DNA of 25,331 bases from an uncultured Oscillospiraceae bacterium. GTDB taxonomy: Bacteria; Bacillota; Clostridia; Oscillospirales; Acutalibacteraceae. Every line of letters starts with the position of its first letter. Position 1 is the stretch's first letter. The notes beneath the pieces are model-generated. The model did not search any database. It was not told the DNA's origin and was given only the letters and a program-made list of their open reading frames with translations. The stretch is from the NCBI GenBank assembly GCA_905193585.1, contig CAJJPG010000014.1, positions 1-25,331 on the forward strand, in the 5' to 3' direction. The position numbers and the translations under genes are program-made. Positions 1-7,627 of this stretch are shown here, piece after piece.

Positions 1-206
1 ATCCCGCCAGCCGCTACCGGGCCGAGTGCTTCTTCGACGATGACCACACCAAGCGGATCCGCAACGGCAAAAAAGCAATCAAATTCCGATTGCATTGCCG
101 CCCAGTTTTTAAGCGCGCCGAGGTAATTACCGAGGGTTAAAAGCCCGCTCGGCTGTATGCAGCTTAGAACGCGTTTTTTAGCGTCAGCCTGATTATTTTC
201 GCACAT
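1..206 (-). CDS. trpS: Tryptophanyl-tRNA synthetase, N-terminal fragment
   Basis: Partial gene running off the left edge. It would charge tRNA-Trp with tryptophan in the cytoplasm. The protein starts MCENNQADAKKRVLSC and continues with IQPSGLLTLGNYLGAL, the class I synthetase nucleotide-binding region in which TLGN stands for the HIGH motif, then NWAAMQSEFDCFFAVAD, all typical of TrpS. I chose the ATG at 206 because AAGGCGGA (213-220) sits about 7 bases upstream; an in-frame ATG at 212 would abut that site. After FFAVAD (about base 58) the expected LHAIT-like continuation is missing, and bases 1-57 do not read as TrpS. The gene is therefore broken there or the assembly is chimeric. It is divergent from the metal-uptake operon. 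Confidence 0.85.
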   Translation of the reverse strand, partial: MCENNQADAKKRVLSCIQPSGLLTLGNYLGALKNWAAMQSEFDCFFAVADPLGVVIVEEALGPVAAGG

Positions 207-246
207 ATTCATTCCGCCTTTAAGCATTAGATTATTCGTAATTTTT

Positions 247-275
247 ATTTTAACACATTTTAAGCAAAGTTACAA
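247..275 (-). promoter_or_regulatory. Sigma-A promoter of trpS
   Basis: On the minus strand there is TTGTAA (275-270), a 17-base spacer, and TAAAAT (252-247). It lies about 40 bases upstream of the chosen trpS start. The short leader leaves no room for a T-box. Confidence 0.55.
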
Positions 276-307
276 GTTTTTTATAAAGCGGTATTTTTTT
301 CGTATTC

Positions 308-336
308 TTGACAAAATGCCGAAAAAGGGGTATACT
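308..336 (+). promoter_or_regulatory. Strong sigma-A promoter of the metal-uptake operon
   Basis: Perfect -35 TTGACA (308-313), 17-base spacer and TATACT -10 (331-336). Transcription should start near 343, inside the palindrome described next. Confidence 0.8.
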
Positions 337-359
337 AATTTGCAAGTAAGTTGCAAATT
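337..359. promoter_or_regulatory. Palindromic operator over the metal-operon start site
   Basis: AATTTGCAA (337-345), 5-base spacer GTAAG, TTGCAAATT (351-359): a perfect 9+9 bp inverted repeat. It begins directly after the -10 box and covers the expected transcription start, so a bound protein would block initiation. Given the genes downstream, a zinc- or manganese-sensing repressor is the natural candidate. I do not recognise the motif as a specific Zur, AdcR or MntR box. Confidence 0.65.
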
Positions 360-374
360 GGAGATGAGATCAAA

Positions 375-1319
375 ATGAAACTCCGTTTAAAATGCGCCGC
401 GGCGGCAATACTTGCCGCTTTTATGCTTTTATCCGTCGGCTGCGGCGCTCCGAATGTGAAAAGGAGCGGTAAAATAAACGTACTTTGTACCGTTTTTCCG
501 CTTTATGACTGGGCGCGGAATATTGCGGGCAATACCGCCGAGGTATCGCTGCTTAATGAAAACGGCGCGGATATGCACAGCTACCAGCCCACCGCTGCGG
601 ACATTGTGAGACTTCACAGCTGCGATATACTTATATACACGGGCGGCGAATCGGAAAAATGGGTAGCGGAAGTAATAAAGCAAACCGAAAATGAAAATTT
701 AAGGATGCTCAATCTCATTGAGCTTTTGGGCGGTAAAGCGGTAACCGAGCGCGAAGAGGGGGCGGAACACCGCGAAAACGGCGACGAAACCGACGAGCAT
801 ATATGGCTCTCCCTTAAAAACGCCGAAATACTGACCGATAAGATAGCCGCGGCACTGAGCGGCGCGGATAATAAAAATGCGGATATTTATAAAACCAATG
901 CGGCGAAGTACGCAGAACGGCTCGCCGCTTTGGATAAAGAATATACCGAGGCTTTAAAAAACGCAAAGCACAAAGCCATGATTTTTGCCGACCGTTTTCC
1001 GTTCAGGTATTTTACCGAAGATTACGGACTTGATTACTACGCCGCATTTCCCGGCTGCTCGGCGGAAACCGAGGCAAGCTTTGAAACGGTAATATTTCTT
1101 GCAAAAAAAGCCGATGAAAACGGCGACTGTATTTTTATAACCGAGACTTCAAACGGCGATATTGCAAAGGCGGTAAACCGCAACACGGCAAAAAGGAATA
1201 AGAAAATTCTAACGCTTGACAGTATGCAATCCGTAAGTAAAAAGGATATAAAAAACGGCTTGACCTATATTTCGGTTATGCAAAAAAATCTTGAAACACT
1301 GAAAATCGGGGTGGAATGA
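375..1319 (+). CDS. znuA: Zn/Mn ABC transporter substrate-binding lipoprotein (ZnuA/TroA family)
   Basis: Captures divalent metal, most likely zinc, outside the membrane and delivers it to the permease two genes downstream. I start it at the ATG at 375 (314 aa), with GGAGA at 360-364 upstream; an in-frame TTG at 351 lies inside the operator. A lipoprotein signal covers residues 1-23 with lipobox LSVGC (Cys23). Metal ligand candidates are His68 in MHSYQPT and His142 in DEHIWLSL, after an acidic and His-containing loop (about 124-141). The third usual His is Asp206 in ADRFPFRYF, a form I associate with clostridial members. Glu257 and Asp282 may supply carboxylates. The stop codon directly abuts the next gene. 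The family is certain; zinc rather than manganese is inferred. Confidence 0.9.
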   Translation: MKLRLKCAAAAILAAFMLLSVGCGAPNVKRSGKINVLCTVFPLYDWARNIAGNTAEVSLLNENGADMHSYQPTAADIVRLHSCDILIYTGGESEKWVAEVIKQTENENLRMLNLIELLGGKAVTEREEGAEHRENGDETDEHIWLSLKNAEILTDKIAAALSGADNKNADIYKTNAAKYAERLAALDKEYTEALKNAKHKAMIFADRFPFRYFTEDYGLDYYAAFPGCSAETEASFETVIFLAKKADENGDCIFITETSNGDIAKAVNRNTAKRNKKILTLDSMQSVSKKDIKNGLTYISVMQKNLETLKIGVE

Positions 1320-1988
1320 ATGACGCTTATAAGGGCTTGCGATTTAGCGCTTGGGTATGACGGAAAAACCGTTGCGGAAAATATAAACTTTACGGTAAGC
1401 GAGGGCGATTACCTTTGCGTTATAGGCGAAAACGGCTCGGGCAAAAGCACGCTTATAAAAACTCTTTTGGGGCTTAACAAGCCTGTATCGGGCGGTCTTG
1501 AAACAGCGCTTGACCTGAAAAAAATCGGCTATCTGCCGCAACAGACCGAGGTTCAGCGCGATTTCCCCGCAACCGTGGGCGAAATTGTTATGTCGGGCTT
1601 TGCGGGCAAATGCGGCTGCCGCCCGTTTTACAGCGCGGCGCAAAGGGCAGAGGCGCTTTTTAATATGCGCAAAATGGGAATTGAAAACCTTGTAAAGCGC
1701 GGCTATGCCACCCTTTCGGGCGGGCAGCAGCAGCGGGCGCTGCTTTGCCGCGCGCTTTGCGCCGCCGAAAGCCTTTTATTGCTTGACGAACCCACGGCGG
1801 GGCTTGACCCCGAGGCAGCGGAGGATATGTATAAACTTATATCACGACTTAACAGGGACGGTATGACGGTTATTATGATAACCCACGATATACCCGCCGT
1901 CATGCTCGGAACGCACATTCTGGAAATAGGTAAGCACGGCTTTTTCGGCACGGCAGACGAATACACGGAGGCGAGAAAAAATGGCTGA
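1320..1988 (+). CDS. znuC: Zn/Mn ABC transporter ATP-binding protein
   Basis: Cytoplasmic ATPase that powers the metal importer. The 222 aa protein has all nucleotide-binding motifs: Walker A GENGSGKS (36-43), a Q-loop near LPQQTE (72-77), signature LSGGQQQR (132-139), Walker B LLLLDEP (152-158) with the D-loop GLD, and switch His189 in ITHD. The region TEVQRDFPATVGEIVMSG is typical of the metal-uptake (ZnuC/TroB/MntB) branch. Its ATG at 1320 follows the previous stop with no gap, and its end overlaps the permease start by 8 bases, so the three genes should be translationally coupled. Confidence 0.93.
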   Translation: MTLIRACDLALGYDGKTVAENINFTVSEGDYLCVIGENGSGKSTLIKTLLGLNKPVSGGLETALDLKKIGYLPQQTEVQRDFPATVGEIVMSGFAGKCGCRPFYSAAQRAEALFNMRKMGIENLVKRGYATLSGGQQQRALLCRALCAAESLLLLDEPTAGLDPEAAEDMYKLISRLNRDGMTVIMITHDIPAVMLGTHILEIGKHGFFGTADEYTEARKNG

Positions 1989-2829
1989 GGCATTAAAAAA
2001 TTTGCAGCTTTATTTCAGCTATCCGTTTGTGCGGTACGCGCTTATTGTGGGGGTTTTAATTGCCGTTTGTTCTTCGCTGCTCGGCGTGACTCTTGTGCTT
2101 AAACGCTTTTCGTTTATAGGGGATGGGCTTTCCCATGTGGCATTCGGCGCAATGGCGATTGCGGCGGTGCTTAAATTTACAAACCAAACCGTAGTGATAC
2201 TGCCTATAACCGTTATTTGCGCAATATTGCTTTTAAAGGGCGGCAATTCCTCAAAAATTCGGGGCGACGCCGCAATAGCAATGCTTTCCGTAGGGGCGCT
2301 GGCTCTCGGGTATTTGCTTATGAATATTTTCTCGCCCTCCGCCAATGTTTCGGGGGATGTTTGCAGCACACTTTTCGGCTCAACCTCAATTCTCACCCTG
2401 TCAAGGGGCGAGGTTATACTCTGCGCGGTGCTGTCGCTTATTGTAATAGCTCTGTTTATACTGCTTTACAACAAGCTTTTCGCCGTGACGTTCGATGAAA
2501 ATTTTTCCCGCGCTACGGGGGTAAATACCGAGGCATACAATATGCTTATAGCCGTTATAACCGCGGTGGTAATAGTGCTGGCTATGAATCTTGTGGGCTC
2601 GCTGCTTATATCGGCGCTTATAGTTTTCCCCGCGCTTTCCGCCATGCGGCTTTACAAAAGCTTTTTTGCCGTTTCGGTTTTTTCGGCGGTTTTCGCCGCG
2701 GTGTGCACCGTCCTCGGTATGATAATTTCCGTGCTTGCGGGAACGCCTGTGGGGGCTACGGTTGTGGCGGTGGATATAGCGGGCTTTATTTTATCCTACG
2801 CGCTCGGCAGAGCGCTTAAAAGGGGTTGA
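1981..2829 (+). CDS. znuB: Zn/Mn ABC transporter permease
   Basis: Membrane-spanning subunit of the metal importer, 282 aa, of the ABC-3 family. The sequence is strongly hydrophobic with about eight predicted membrane segments. Family landmarks include LKRFSFIGDGLSHVAFGAMA near residues 40-59 and the ATGVNTEAYN cytoplasmic loop near 178-187, followed by a segment resembling VGSLLISALIVFPA that is typical of ZnuB-like permeases. It overlaps the ATPase gene by 8 bases and is followed after 4 bases by the glycosylase gene, so all four genes look like one transcript. Confidence 0.92.
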   Translation: MAEALKNLQLYFSYPFVRYALIVGVLIAVCSSLLGVTLVLKRFSFIGDGLSHVAFGAMAIAAVLKFTNQTVVILPITVICAILLLKGGNSSKIRGDAAIAMLSVGALALGYLLMNIFSPSANVSGDVCSTLFGSTSILTLSRGEVILCAVLSLIVIALFILLYNKLFAVTFDENFSRATGVNTEAYNMLIAVITAVVIVLAMNLVGSLLISALIVFPALSAMRLYKSFFAVSVFSAVFAAVCTVLGMIISVLAGTPVGATVVAVDIAGFILSYALGRALKRG

Positions 2830-2833
2830 AAAT

Positions 2834-3307
2834 ATGGTGCTGCACAATATTCCCCCGCTTTACTGCGAAAAATCGGAAACGCTTATTTTAGGCAGCTTTC
2901 CGTCGGTTAAATCGCGCGAGGCAGAATTTTTCTACGGGCACCCGCAAAATCGCTTTTGGCGCGTGCTTGCGGGCGTGTTTTCCGCGCCTGTTCCCGAAAC
3001 GGTGGAGCAAAAGAAAAAACTGGTGCTCGAAAACGGGCTTGCGCTGTGGGACGTAATTGCAGAGTGTGAAATTACGGGCTCTGCCGATACAAGCATCAAA
3101 AACGTTAAACCGAATGATATTGCGGGCATAATTGAAAAAACCGCCGTAAGCCGTATATTCGTAAACGGCAAAACAGCGGAAAAATACTATATTCGTTATA
3201 TTGAAAAAACGGTGGGGCAAAAGGCTGTTTGCCTGCCCTCAACCAGCCCCGCAAACGCGGCTTGGTCGCTTGACAGACTGATAAACGCGTGGCAGATAAT
3301 AAAATAA
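2834..3307 (+). CDS. DNA-deoxyinosine glycosylase (uracil-DNA glycosylase superfamily, family 6)
   Basis: Probably a base-excision repair enzyme that removes hypoxanthine, the deamination product of adenine, from DNA. The 157 aa protein carries the family-6 motif 1 (residues 20-42: GSFPSVKSREAEF then FYGHPQNRFW) and the C-terminal motif LPSTSPANAAW (134-144), which in this superfamily contacts DNA and the extruded base. Its length is usual for the family. It starts 4 bases after the permease stop and ends just before the convergent LemA-like gene, so it should be expressed with the metal operon. The family has no known link to metal uptake; co-transcription may be incidental. The substrate, hypoxanthine rather than uracil, is taken from the family. 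Confidence 0.85.
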   Translation: MVLHNIPPLYCEKSETLILGSFPSVKSREAEFFYGHPQNRFWRVLAGVFSAPVPETVEQKKKLVLENGLALWDVIAECEITGSADTSIKNVKPNDIAGIIEKTAVSRIFVNGKTAEKYYIRYIEKTVGQKAVCLPSTSPANAAWSLDRLINAWQIIK

Positions 3308-3316
3308 GCTATCCTA

Positions 3317-3958
3317 TTAAATACCCAACTCTTCATCCGAAACAATGTCTTCTTTCGGAATACCTGCGGTAATTACTTCATCCTCCCACTTCATCGCACG
3401 GCGCAACATAACAATCGGGAATGAGTGTATTTTTGCGTTATATTTCGCCGCCGCCTCGCTGTAGGTCATGCGGGCTTTGAGCTTTGCGTTTTCCGTCTGC
3501 TCAATCTGATTTAAAAGCTTTTGGGTATGCTCGTTTGATTTAAGCTCGGGGTATGCCTCCATAACCGCTTTGAAGTCATTTCCGCTGCGTATGCGCTTGC
3601 CGCTGCGGGCTTCGGCAAATTCCGAATACACATCGGTTTCGGATTTTCTGTATTTATCGGCAACGCGCTCCGCCTTGTCTATAAGGGCGGCGCCGGTTTC
3701 GGTTACCGCCGCTATATCCGATTTTGATTTTGCAATGGTGCTTTTAAGCCTTGCTATCGCGTTGAAATCTATTACCATATTAACCGCAAAAGCCAGCAGT
3801 ATTGCAATAATAACCATAGGCAGATCGTATTTTTCGGGTATTTCATCGCCCGATACGGCAGCCGCGAATATAAAAACTATAAGCAGTTGCGAAACTATAT
3901 ACGCGCCGAAAAGCTTCAGTAGCTGGAGTAAAAGACTGTTTTTCGCGTTGTAATTCAT
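3317..3958 (-). CDS. LemA family membrane protein
   Basis: Function unknown; LemA proteins are small membrane-anchored helical-bundle proteins. The 213 aa protein has two hydrophobic segments (about 12-34 and 45-65), whereas classical LemA has one. A long helical region follows with family landmarks: AYPELKSNEHTQKLLNQIEQTENAK (about 133-157, split here as AYPELKSNEH and TQKLLNQIEQ) and YSEAAAKYNAKIHSFP. The C-terminus is acidic. The start at 3958 is supported by AGGGGGA about 6 bases upstream. It is convergent with the glycosylase gene (9-base gap) and follows the AraC gene on the same strand after 170 bases. Confidence 0.8.
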   Translation of the reverse strand: MNYNAKNSLLLQLLKLFGAYIVSQLLIVFIFAAAVSGDEIPEKYDLPMVIIAILLAFAVNMVIDFNAIARLKSTIAKSKSDIAAVTETGAALIDKAERVADKYRKSETDVYSEFAEARSGKRIRSGNDFKAVMEAYPELKSNEHTQKLLNQIEQTENAKLKARMTYSEAAAKYNAKIHSFPIVMLRRAMKWEDEVITAGIPKEDIVSDEELGI

Positions 3959-4080
3959 AAAAAATCCCCCTTAACATATCAATATTATACTACCTATCGC
4001 CTTGTTTATCAAGACGGTTTTTGAAAGATTGTAAAAATCGCGGAGCGTTATACGCATACGCGGTTTATAGCCCTGATCGG

Positions 4081-4115
4081 ACCCGACGGCAACGTTTAAA
4101 CGGCAACCGTCGGGT
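4081..4115. repeat. Inverted repeat downstream of the first AraC gene
   Basis: ACCCGACGG (4081-4089) pairs with CCGTCGGGT (4107-4115), a 9 bp stem starting 14 bases past the AraC stop on the minus strand. There is no U-run after it in the minus direction; on the plus side it is followed by TCGGTTTT. It may be a weak or Rho-assisted terminator, or a processing site between the AraC and LemA-like genes. The rest of 3959-4128 shows nothing I can assign. Confidence 0.4.
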
Positions 4116-4128
4116 TCGGTTTTGCGTA

Positions 4129-4890
4129 TTACTGCCCCAATCGCCTTTTCTCGCGCCATTTTTCGGGCGAAATACCGTTTTTACGCACAAACAGCTTATA
4201 AAAATATGAGTAATTATTAAAACCGCTTGCCGCGGCAATGCTTTCAAGCGAATCTGAGGTCATCTCCATAAGATATTCGCATTGCCGCAGTCTTTGGTTT
4301 TGAAGATAAGCTATCGGGGTCATACCGTAAGTCTTTTTGAAAATATTTATTATATGGTTTTTACTGAAATGAAATTCCTCGCAAAGCACAGACAGAGTAA
4401 TTTCACCGCCACGGTTTTTCGCAATATATGCCGAAATATCATCAGCAGGCGACGGGGCAGATCTTTTCGCGCCAAGTGCGGTTAAAATATTATAAAGCTT
4501 GCCCGCCTTTGCAATATACGGCGCGCCGCCGTGCGACAGACGGTTCATTTCCTCCATATCCGCTTTAAGGGCGGAATATTCAAATTTACCGCGTTTCGGA
4601 AGAATATCGCCCTTCGCCACCCAGTTTTCAGCCCGAAGATGTATATAAAGATATTTCGGCTTTTCACTCGCTGTTTCGCCGCCCTGGTACATACCGTGCC
4701 GCTGAATATAATATTCTCCCGCCGAAATTTCCTTCTGCTCCCCGTTTTCGGAAAAACGCAGAACGCCGCTGTAAACCAGCAGTAAAACGTCATCCTCACA
4801 AAAGCGCGTAACGTGGTGCTCGCCCTCCTTGAAAAAGCGCAATGACGCGTTTATATAACGTATCGGCTTATTCAAATCCACTCCCTGCAT
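4129..4890 (-). CDS. AraC family transcriptional regulator next to the GH127 gene
   Basis: Probable ligand-responsive activator of the divergent GH127 gene. The 253 aa protein has an N-terminal cupin-like sensing domain (about 10-110, with GVLRFSENGEQKEISAGEYY as a typical jelly-roll strand pair) and a C-terminal double helix-turn-helix (about 150-250). In the latter, LSVLCEEFHFSKNHIINIFK is the first reading helix region and IAAASGFNNYSYFYKLFVRK with GISPEKWR the second. The start at 4890 has GGTGA about 7 bases upstream. Its own promoter contains one of two direct repeats, which suggests autoregulation. The inducer is not visible; an arabinose-containing oligosaccharide is a guess from context. 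Confidence 0.9.
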   Translation of the reverse strand: MQGVDLNKPIRYINASLRFFKEGEHHVTRFCEDDVLLLVYSGVLRFSENGEQKEISAGEYYIQRHGMYQGGETASEKPKYLYIHLRAENWVAKGDILPKRGKFEYSALKADMEEMNRLSHGGAPYIAKAGKLYNILTALGAKRSAPSPADDISAYIAKNRGGEITLSVLCEEFHFSKNHIINIFKKTYGMTPIAYLQNQRLRQCEYLMEMTSDSLESIAAASGFNNYSYFYKLFVRKNGISPEKWREKRRLGQ

Positions 4891-4907
4891 TTTTCATCAC
4901 CGAAATT

Positions 4908-4937
4908 ATTATATAATACACAGTGTGATATTGTCAA
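4908..4937 (-). promoter_or_regulatory. Promoter of the first AraC gene
   Basis: On the minus strand TTGACA (4937-4932), an 18-base spacer and TATAAT (4913-4908), both boxes perfect. The spacer is almost filled by the direct repeat at 4920-4930. Confidence 0.65.
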
Positions 4938-4983
4938 TGTATTATGTGAAATTAGCTATGTTTTAATAAAAAACAGTGTGATA
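4920..4983 (+). promoter_or_regulatory. Pair of 11-bp direct repeats in the AraC/GH127 intergenic region
   Basis: ACAGTGTGATA occurs at 4920-4930 and again, identical, at 4973-4983. The start-to-start distance is 53 bases, close to five helical turns, so both face the same side of the DNA. One copy lies in the AraC promoter spacer, the other 28 bases before the GH127 start codon. These are the best candidates for AraC-family half-sites. Confidence 0.6.
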
Positions 4984-5010
4984 AAATAAATATAGAAAGG
5001 AGATAAGAAT

Positions 5011-6834
5011 ATGCGGAAATATAATTTTTATACGACAAATGAAATAAAGCCATCGGGGTGGCTCAAACGCCAGCTTGAAATTCAGGCGGCGGGACTTAGC
5101 GGAAATCTTGATAAAATGTGGCCCGATGTTGCAAACAGCGCCTGGATAGGCGGCACGCGCGAGGGGTGGGAGCGCGTACCCTACTGGCTCGACGGGTTTA
5201 TCCCGCTTGCTTACCTTTTGGACGAAGAGGATATGAAGCGCCGCGCAAAAAAGTATATAGACGCAATTATTGCCGCACAAAGGGAGGACGGCTGGATATG
5301 CCCCTGCCCAGAAGACAAGCGTGCGGAATACGATACTTGGGCGGTACAGCTTATTACAAAGGTGCTTGTGGTTTATTATGAGTGCTCAAAGGACGAACGC
5401 ATACCGGGTGTAATTTATAAAGCGCTTAAGAATTATTATGAATTGCTGCGTTGCGGTGAAATCAAGCTGTTTGACTGGGGAAAATTCAGGTGGTTTGAAA
5501 CCTTTATAGCCATTAAATTTACATATGACCGTTTTAAAGAGGATTGGCTGCTCAAATTAGCGGAAATTTTGAAAAAACAGGGTGCAGATTACAACGAATT
5601 TACCGAGCTTTGGAAAACTCCGCTTAACCGCTGGAGATTTGATACTCATATCGTAAACATTGCAATGGCGCTTAAAGCGGAGGCTTTAACAGCCGACATT
5701 TTCAAAACGGATTATACCGATAACGCCGGCGCTTTATATGACATTTTGAAAAAATACAACGGCACGCCCGTAGGGACATTTACGGGCGACGAATGCCTTG
5801 CGGGGTTAAGTCCTATTCAGGGAACGGAGCTTTGTTCGGTCACGGAGCTTATGTATTCCTATGAATGGCTCTATGCCTACACGGGCGATAAAAAGTGGGC
5901 GAAATTACTGGAGCTTGCCGCCTTCAACGCTCTGCCCGCCGCAATAAGCGAAGATATGTGGACGCACCAGTACGACCAGCAGAGCAATCAAATAGCCTGT
6001 GAGATATTCCCCGGAAAGCCTGTTTTCAGAACAAACGGCAGCGAATCGCATATATTCGGCTTGGAGCCTAATTTCGGTTGCTGTACCGCAAACTTTAACC
6101 AGGGCTGGCCGAAATTCGCACTTTCGGCGTTTATGCACGGCGAAAACACCGTAATAAACGTATTGCCCGTGCCGTCAAGGCTTAAAACAGACGGCTTTAA
6201 TATAAATATTGAAACCGAATATCCGTTTAAAAACAGCTTTAAATACACCGTAAATTCCGATATTGAGTTTGAATTTAAGATCCGTATTCCGTCCTTTGCG
6301 GAAAACGTTACCGTAAACGGTAAAAAAGCCGATATAGGTGAGCTCAGCTTTAAAATAACACCCTGCAAAAACAGGGCTATTGAAATTTCCTATGAAACAA
6401 GACCCGTGCTTATAAGCCGCCCTTACGGGCTTAATACCGCGCGCTGCGGTTCGCTTGTGTTTTCATTACCCATAAAATACGAAAAACGTATGCATGAATA
6501 CACTCACGACGGCGTCGAAAGAAAATTCCCCTACTGCGATTATGAGCTTATACCGCAAAGCGACTGGAATTACGCTTTTTGCGGCGACGGGCTTGAAGCG
6601 GTGCGCCGCACGGTCGGCAATTCCCCGTTTTCTGAAAGCGAACCGCCCGCGGTGCTTAAAGCAAGCGTTTGCAAAATTGATTGGGGCTTTGCCGACGGTT
6701 ATGAAACCGTATGCGGTAAGATACCGCATTCGGCAAAACCGCTGTCGGATACGGAAACGGCAGAGCTTTACCCATACGGCTGCGCAAAGCTGAGAATGAC
6801 CGAAATGCCGCTTGTGAAAAATGCACCGAGATAA
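5011..6834 (+). CDS. GH127-type beta-L-arabinofuranosidase (DUF1680 superfamily)
   Basis: Likely removes terminal beta-L-arabinofuranose from plant glycans or glycoproteins. The 607 aa protein shows an (alpha/alpha)6 barrel-type N-terminal two-thirds and a beta-rich C-terminus. Active-site signatures fit the cysteine-glycosidase mechanism known for GH127: Glu273-Leu-Cys275 and the Cys357-Cys358 pair in FGCCTANF form the expected Zn-binding Glu-Cys-Cys-Cys set with one Cys as nucleophile, and Glu261 in FTGDECLAG is a candidate acid/base. No signal peptide, so it should act in the cytoplasm on imported oligosaccharides. AAAGGAG (4996-5002) precedes the start. Divergent from an AraC gene and convergent, 10 bases apart, with the next. 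A neighbouring family such as GH146 is possible. Confidence 0.82.
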   Translation: MRKYNFYTTNEIKPSGWLKRQLEIQAAGLSGNLDKMWPDVANSAWIGGTREGWERVPYWLDGFIPLAYLLDEEDMKRRAKKYIDAIIAAQREDGWICPCPEDKRAEYDTWAVQLITKVLVVYYECSKDERIPGVIYKALKNYYELLRCGEIKLFDWGKFRWFETFIAIKFTYDRFKEDWLLKLAEILKKQGADYNEFTELWKTPLNRWRFDTHIVNIAMALKAEALTADIFKTDYTDNAGALYDILKKYNGTPVGTFTGDECLAGLSPIQGTELCSVTELMYSYEWLYAYTGDKKWAKLLELAAFNALPAAISEDMWTHQYDQQSNQIACEIFPGKPVFRTNGSESHIFGLEPNFGCCTANFNQGWPKFALSAFMHGENTVINVLPVPSRLKTDGFNINIETEYPFKNSFKYTVNSDIEFEFKIRIPSFAENVTVNGKKADIGELSFKITPCKNRAIEISYETRPVLISRPYGLNTARCGSLVFSLPIKYEKRMHEYTHDGVERKFPYCDYELIPQSDWNYAFCGDGLEAVRRTVGNSPFSESEPPAVLKASVCKIDWGFADGYETVCGKIPHSAKPLSDTETAELYPYGCAKLRMTEMPLVKNAPR

Positions 6835-6844
6835 CGCGGGATAT

Positions 6845-7627
6845 TTATTTGCCGTCTTCAGCGCTGTGAATACTTTTACGGTATCCGCCGGGCGATACGC
6901 CGACAGACGTCTTGAAGACCTTTGAAAAATACAGCGAATCGGAAAATCCGCAGGAAAGCGCGGTTGATTTAACCGAAAACCCGCGTTCCAAAAATTCCTT
7001 GGCGCGGTCAAGCCTGTATTTCATAATATATGCGCCGGGCGGCGTTGCGCATACCCTCACAAAGCACCTGTGCAGAGTGGCGCGGCTTATACCGAGCACG
7101 CCGCACACCGCGGAAAGGTCAAAATCGGGTTTATGAAAATTATTTTCAATTAAAGACCGCGCGGAGTCAAAGCAATCGTTTTCGCCCGATTTCGCATGGT
7201 TCTCAAACGTATCCGCGTAAACTCCCAGTATCGCCGCCGTCACTCCGCTCACAGTGTTCTTTTGCGCTCCGTGGCTTATTCCGTTTATAATATCGAAAAG
7301 CGGCATGATACTCTCTTTATCTACCGCGCCGATTATGCAGTTATCCCTTGCAAAGTCTATCCTATTAAGCAAGGAAACATATTTTTCACCGTTAAACTCA
7401 ATCCATGTGTATTCCCATGGCTCTTTTTCATCGGGGTAATACGCAATATTATCAAACGGGCGTATTACAAAGCTCTCCCCCGCCGATAAAGCATAGCTTT
7501 TACCGCCGTTTATAAACGTTCCCTTACCCCTTATTATATAATGCAATACATAGCAGGTCCTTATGCCGGGTCCCCATGAATGTAAATCATGGCAGTCCTG
7601 CCGCCCGTAGTAGACCGTTGCAGGCAT
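6845..7627 (-). CDS. AraC family transcriptional regulator next to the GH27 gene
   Basis: Probable regulator of the divergent GH27 gene. I start it at the ATG at 7627 (260 aa), where GGAGGG (7640-7635) stands 7 bases upstream; the longer frame to 7693 lacks such a site. The N-terminal domain is cupin-like (HYIIRGKGTFINGGKSYALS, then AGESFVIRPFDNIAYYP), the AraC-ligand-binding type often found with sugar genes. The C-terminal double helix-turn-helix spans roughly 160-255: LSAVCGVLGISRATLHRCFV, then TALSCGFSDSLYFSKVFK and GVSPGGYRKS. Its ligand is not visible; a galactoside or arabinoside is inferred from the neighbouring hydrolases. Confidence 0.9.
   Translation of the reverse strand: MPATVYYGRQDCHDLHSWGPGIRTCYVLHYIIRGKGTFINGGKSYALSAGESFVIRPFDNIAYYPDEKEPWEYTWIEFNGEKYVSLLNRIDFARDNCIIGAVDKESIMPLFDIINGISHGAQKNTVSGVTAAILGVYADTFENHAKSGENDCFDSARSLIENNFHKPDFDLSAVCGVLGISRATLHRCFVRVCATPPGAYIMKYRLDRAKEFLERGFSVKSTALSCGFSDSLYFSKVFKTSVGVSPGGYRKSIHSAEDGK

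Noticed and set aside
4081..4115. Intrinsic terminator for the first AraC gene
   Set aside because: The stem is good but no U-run follows on the minus strand, so it is listed only as an inverted repeat.
3971..4247. Small minus- and plus-strand frames of 60-62 codons between LemA and AraC
   Set aside because: They overlap the AraC 3' end and the inverted repeat, lack ribosome sites and show no recognisable motif.
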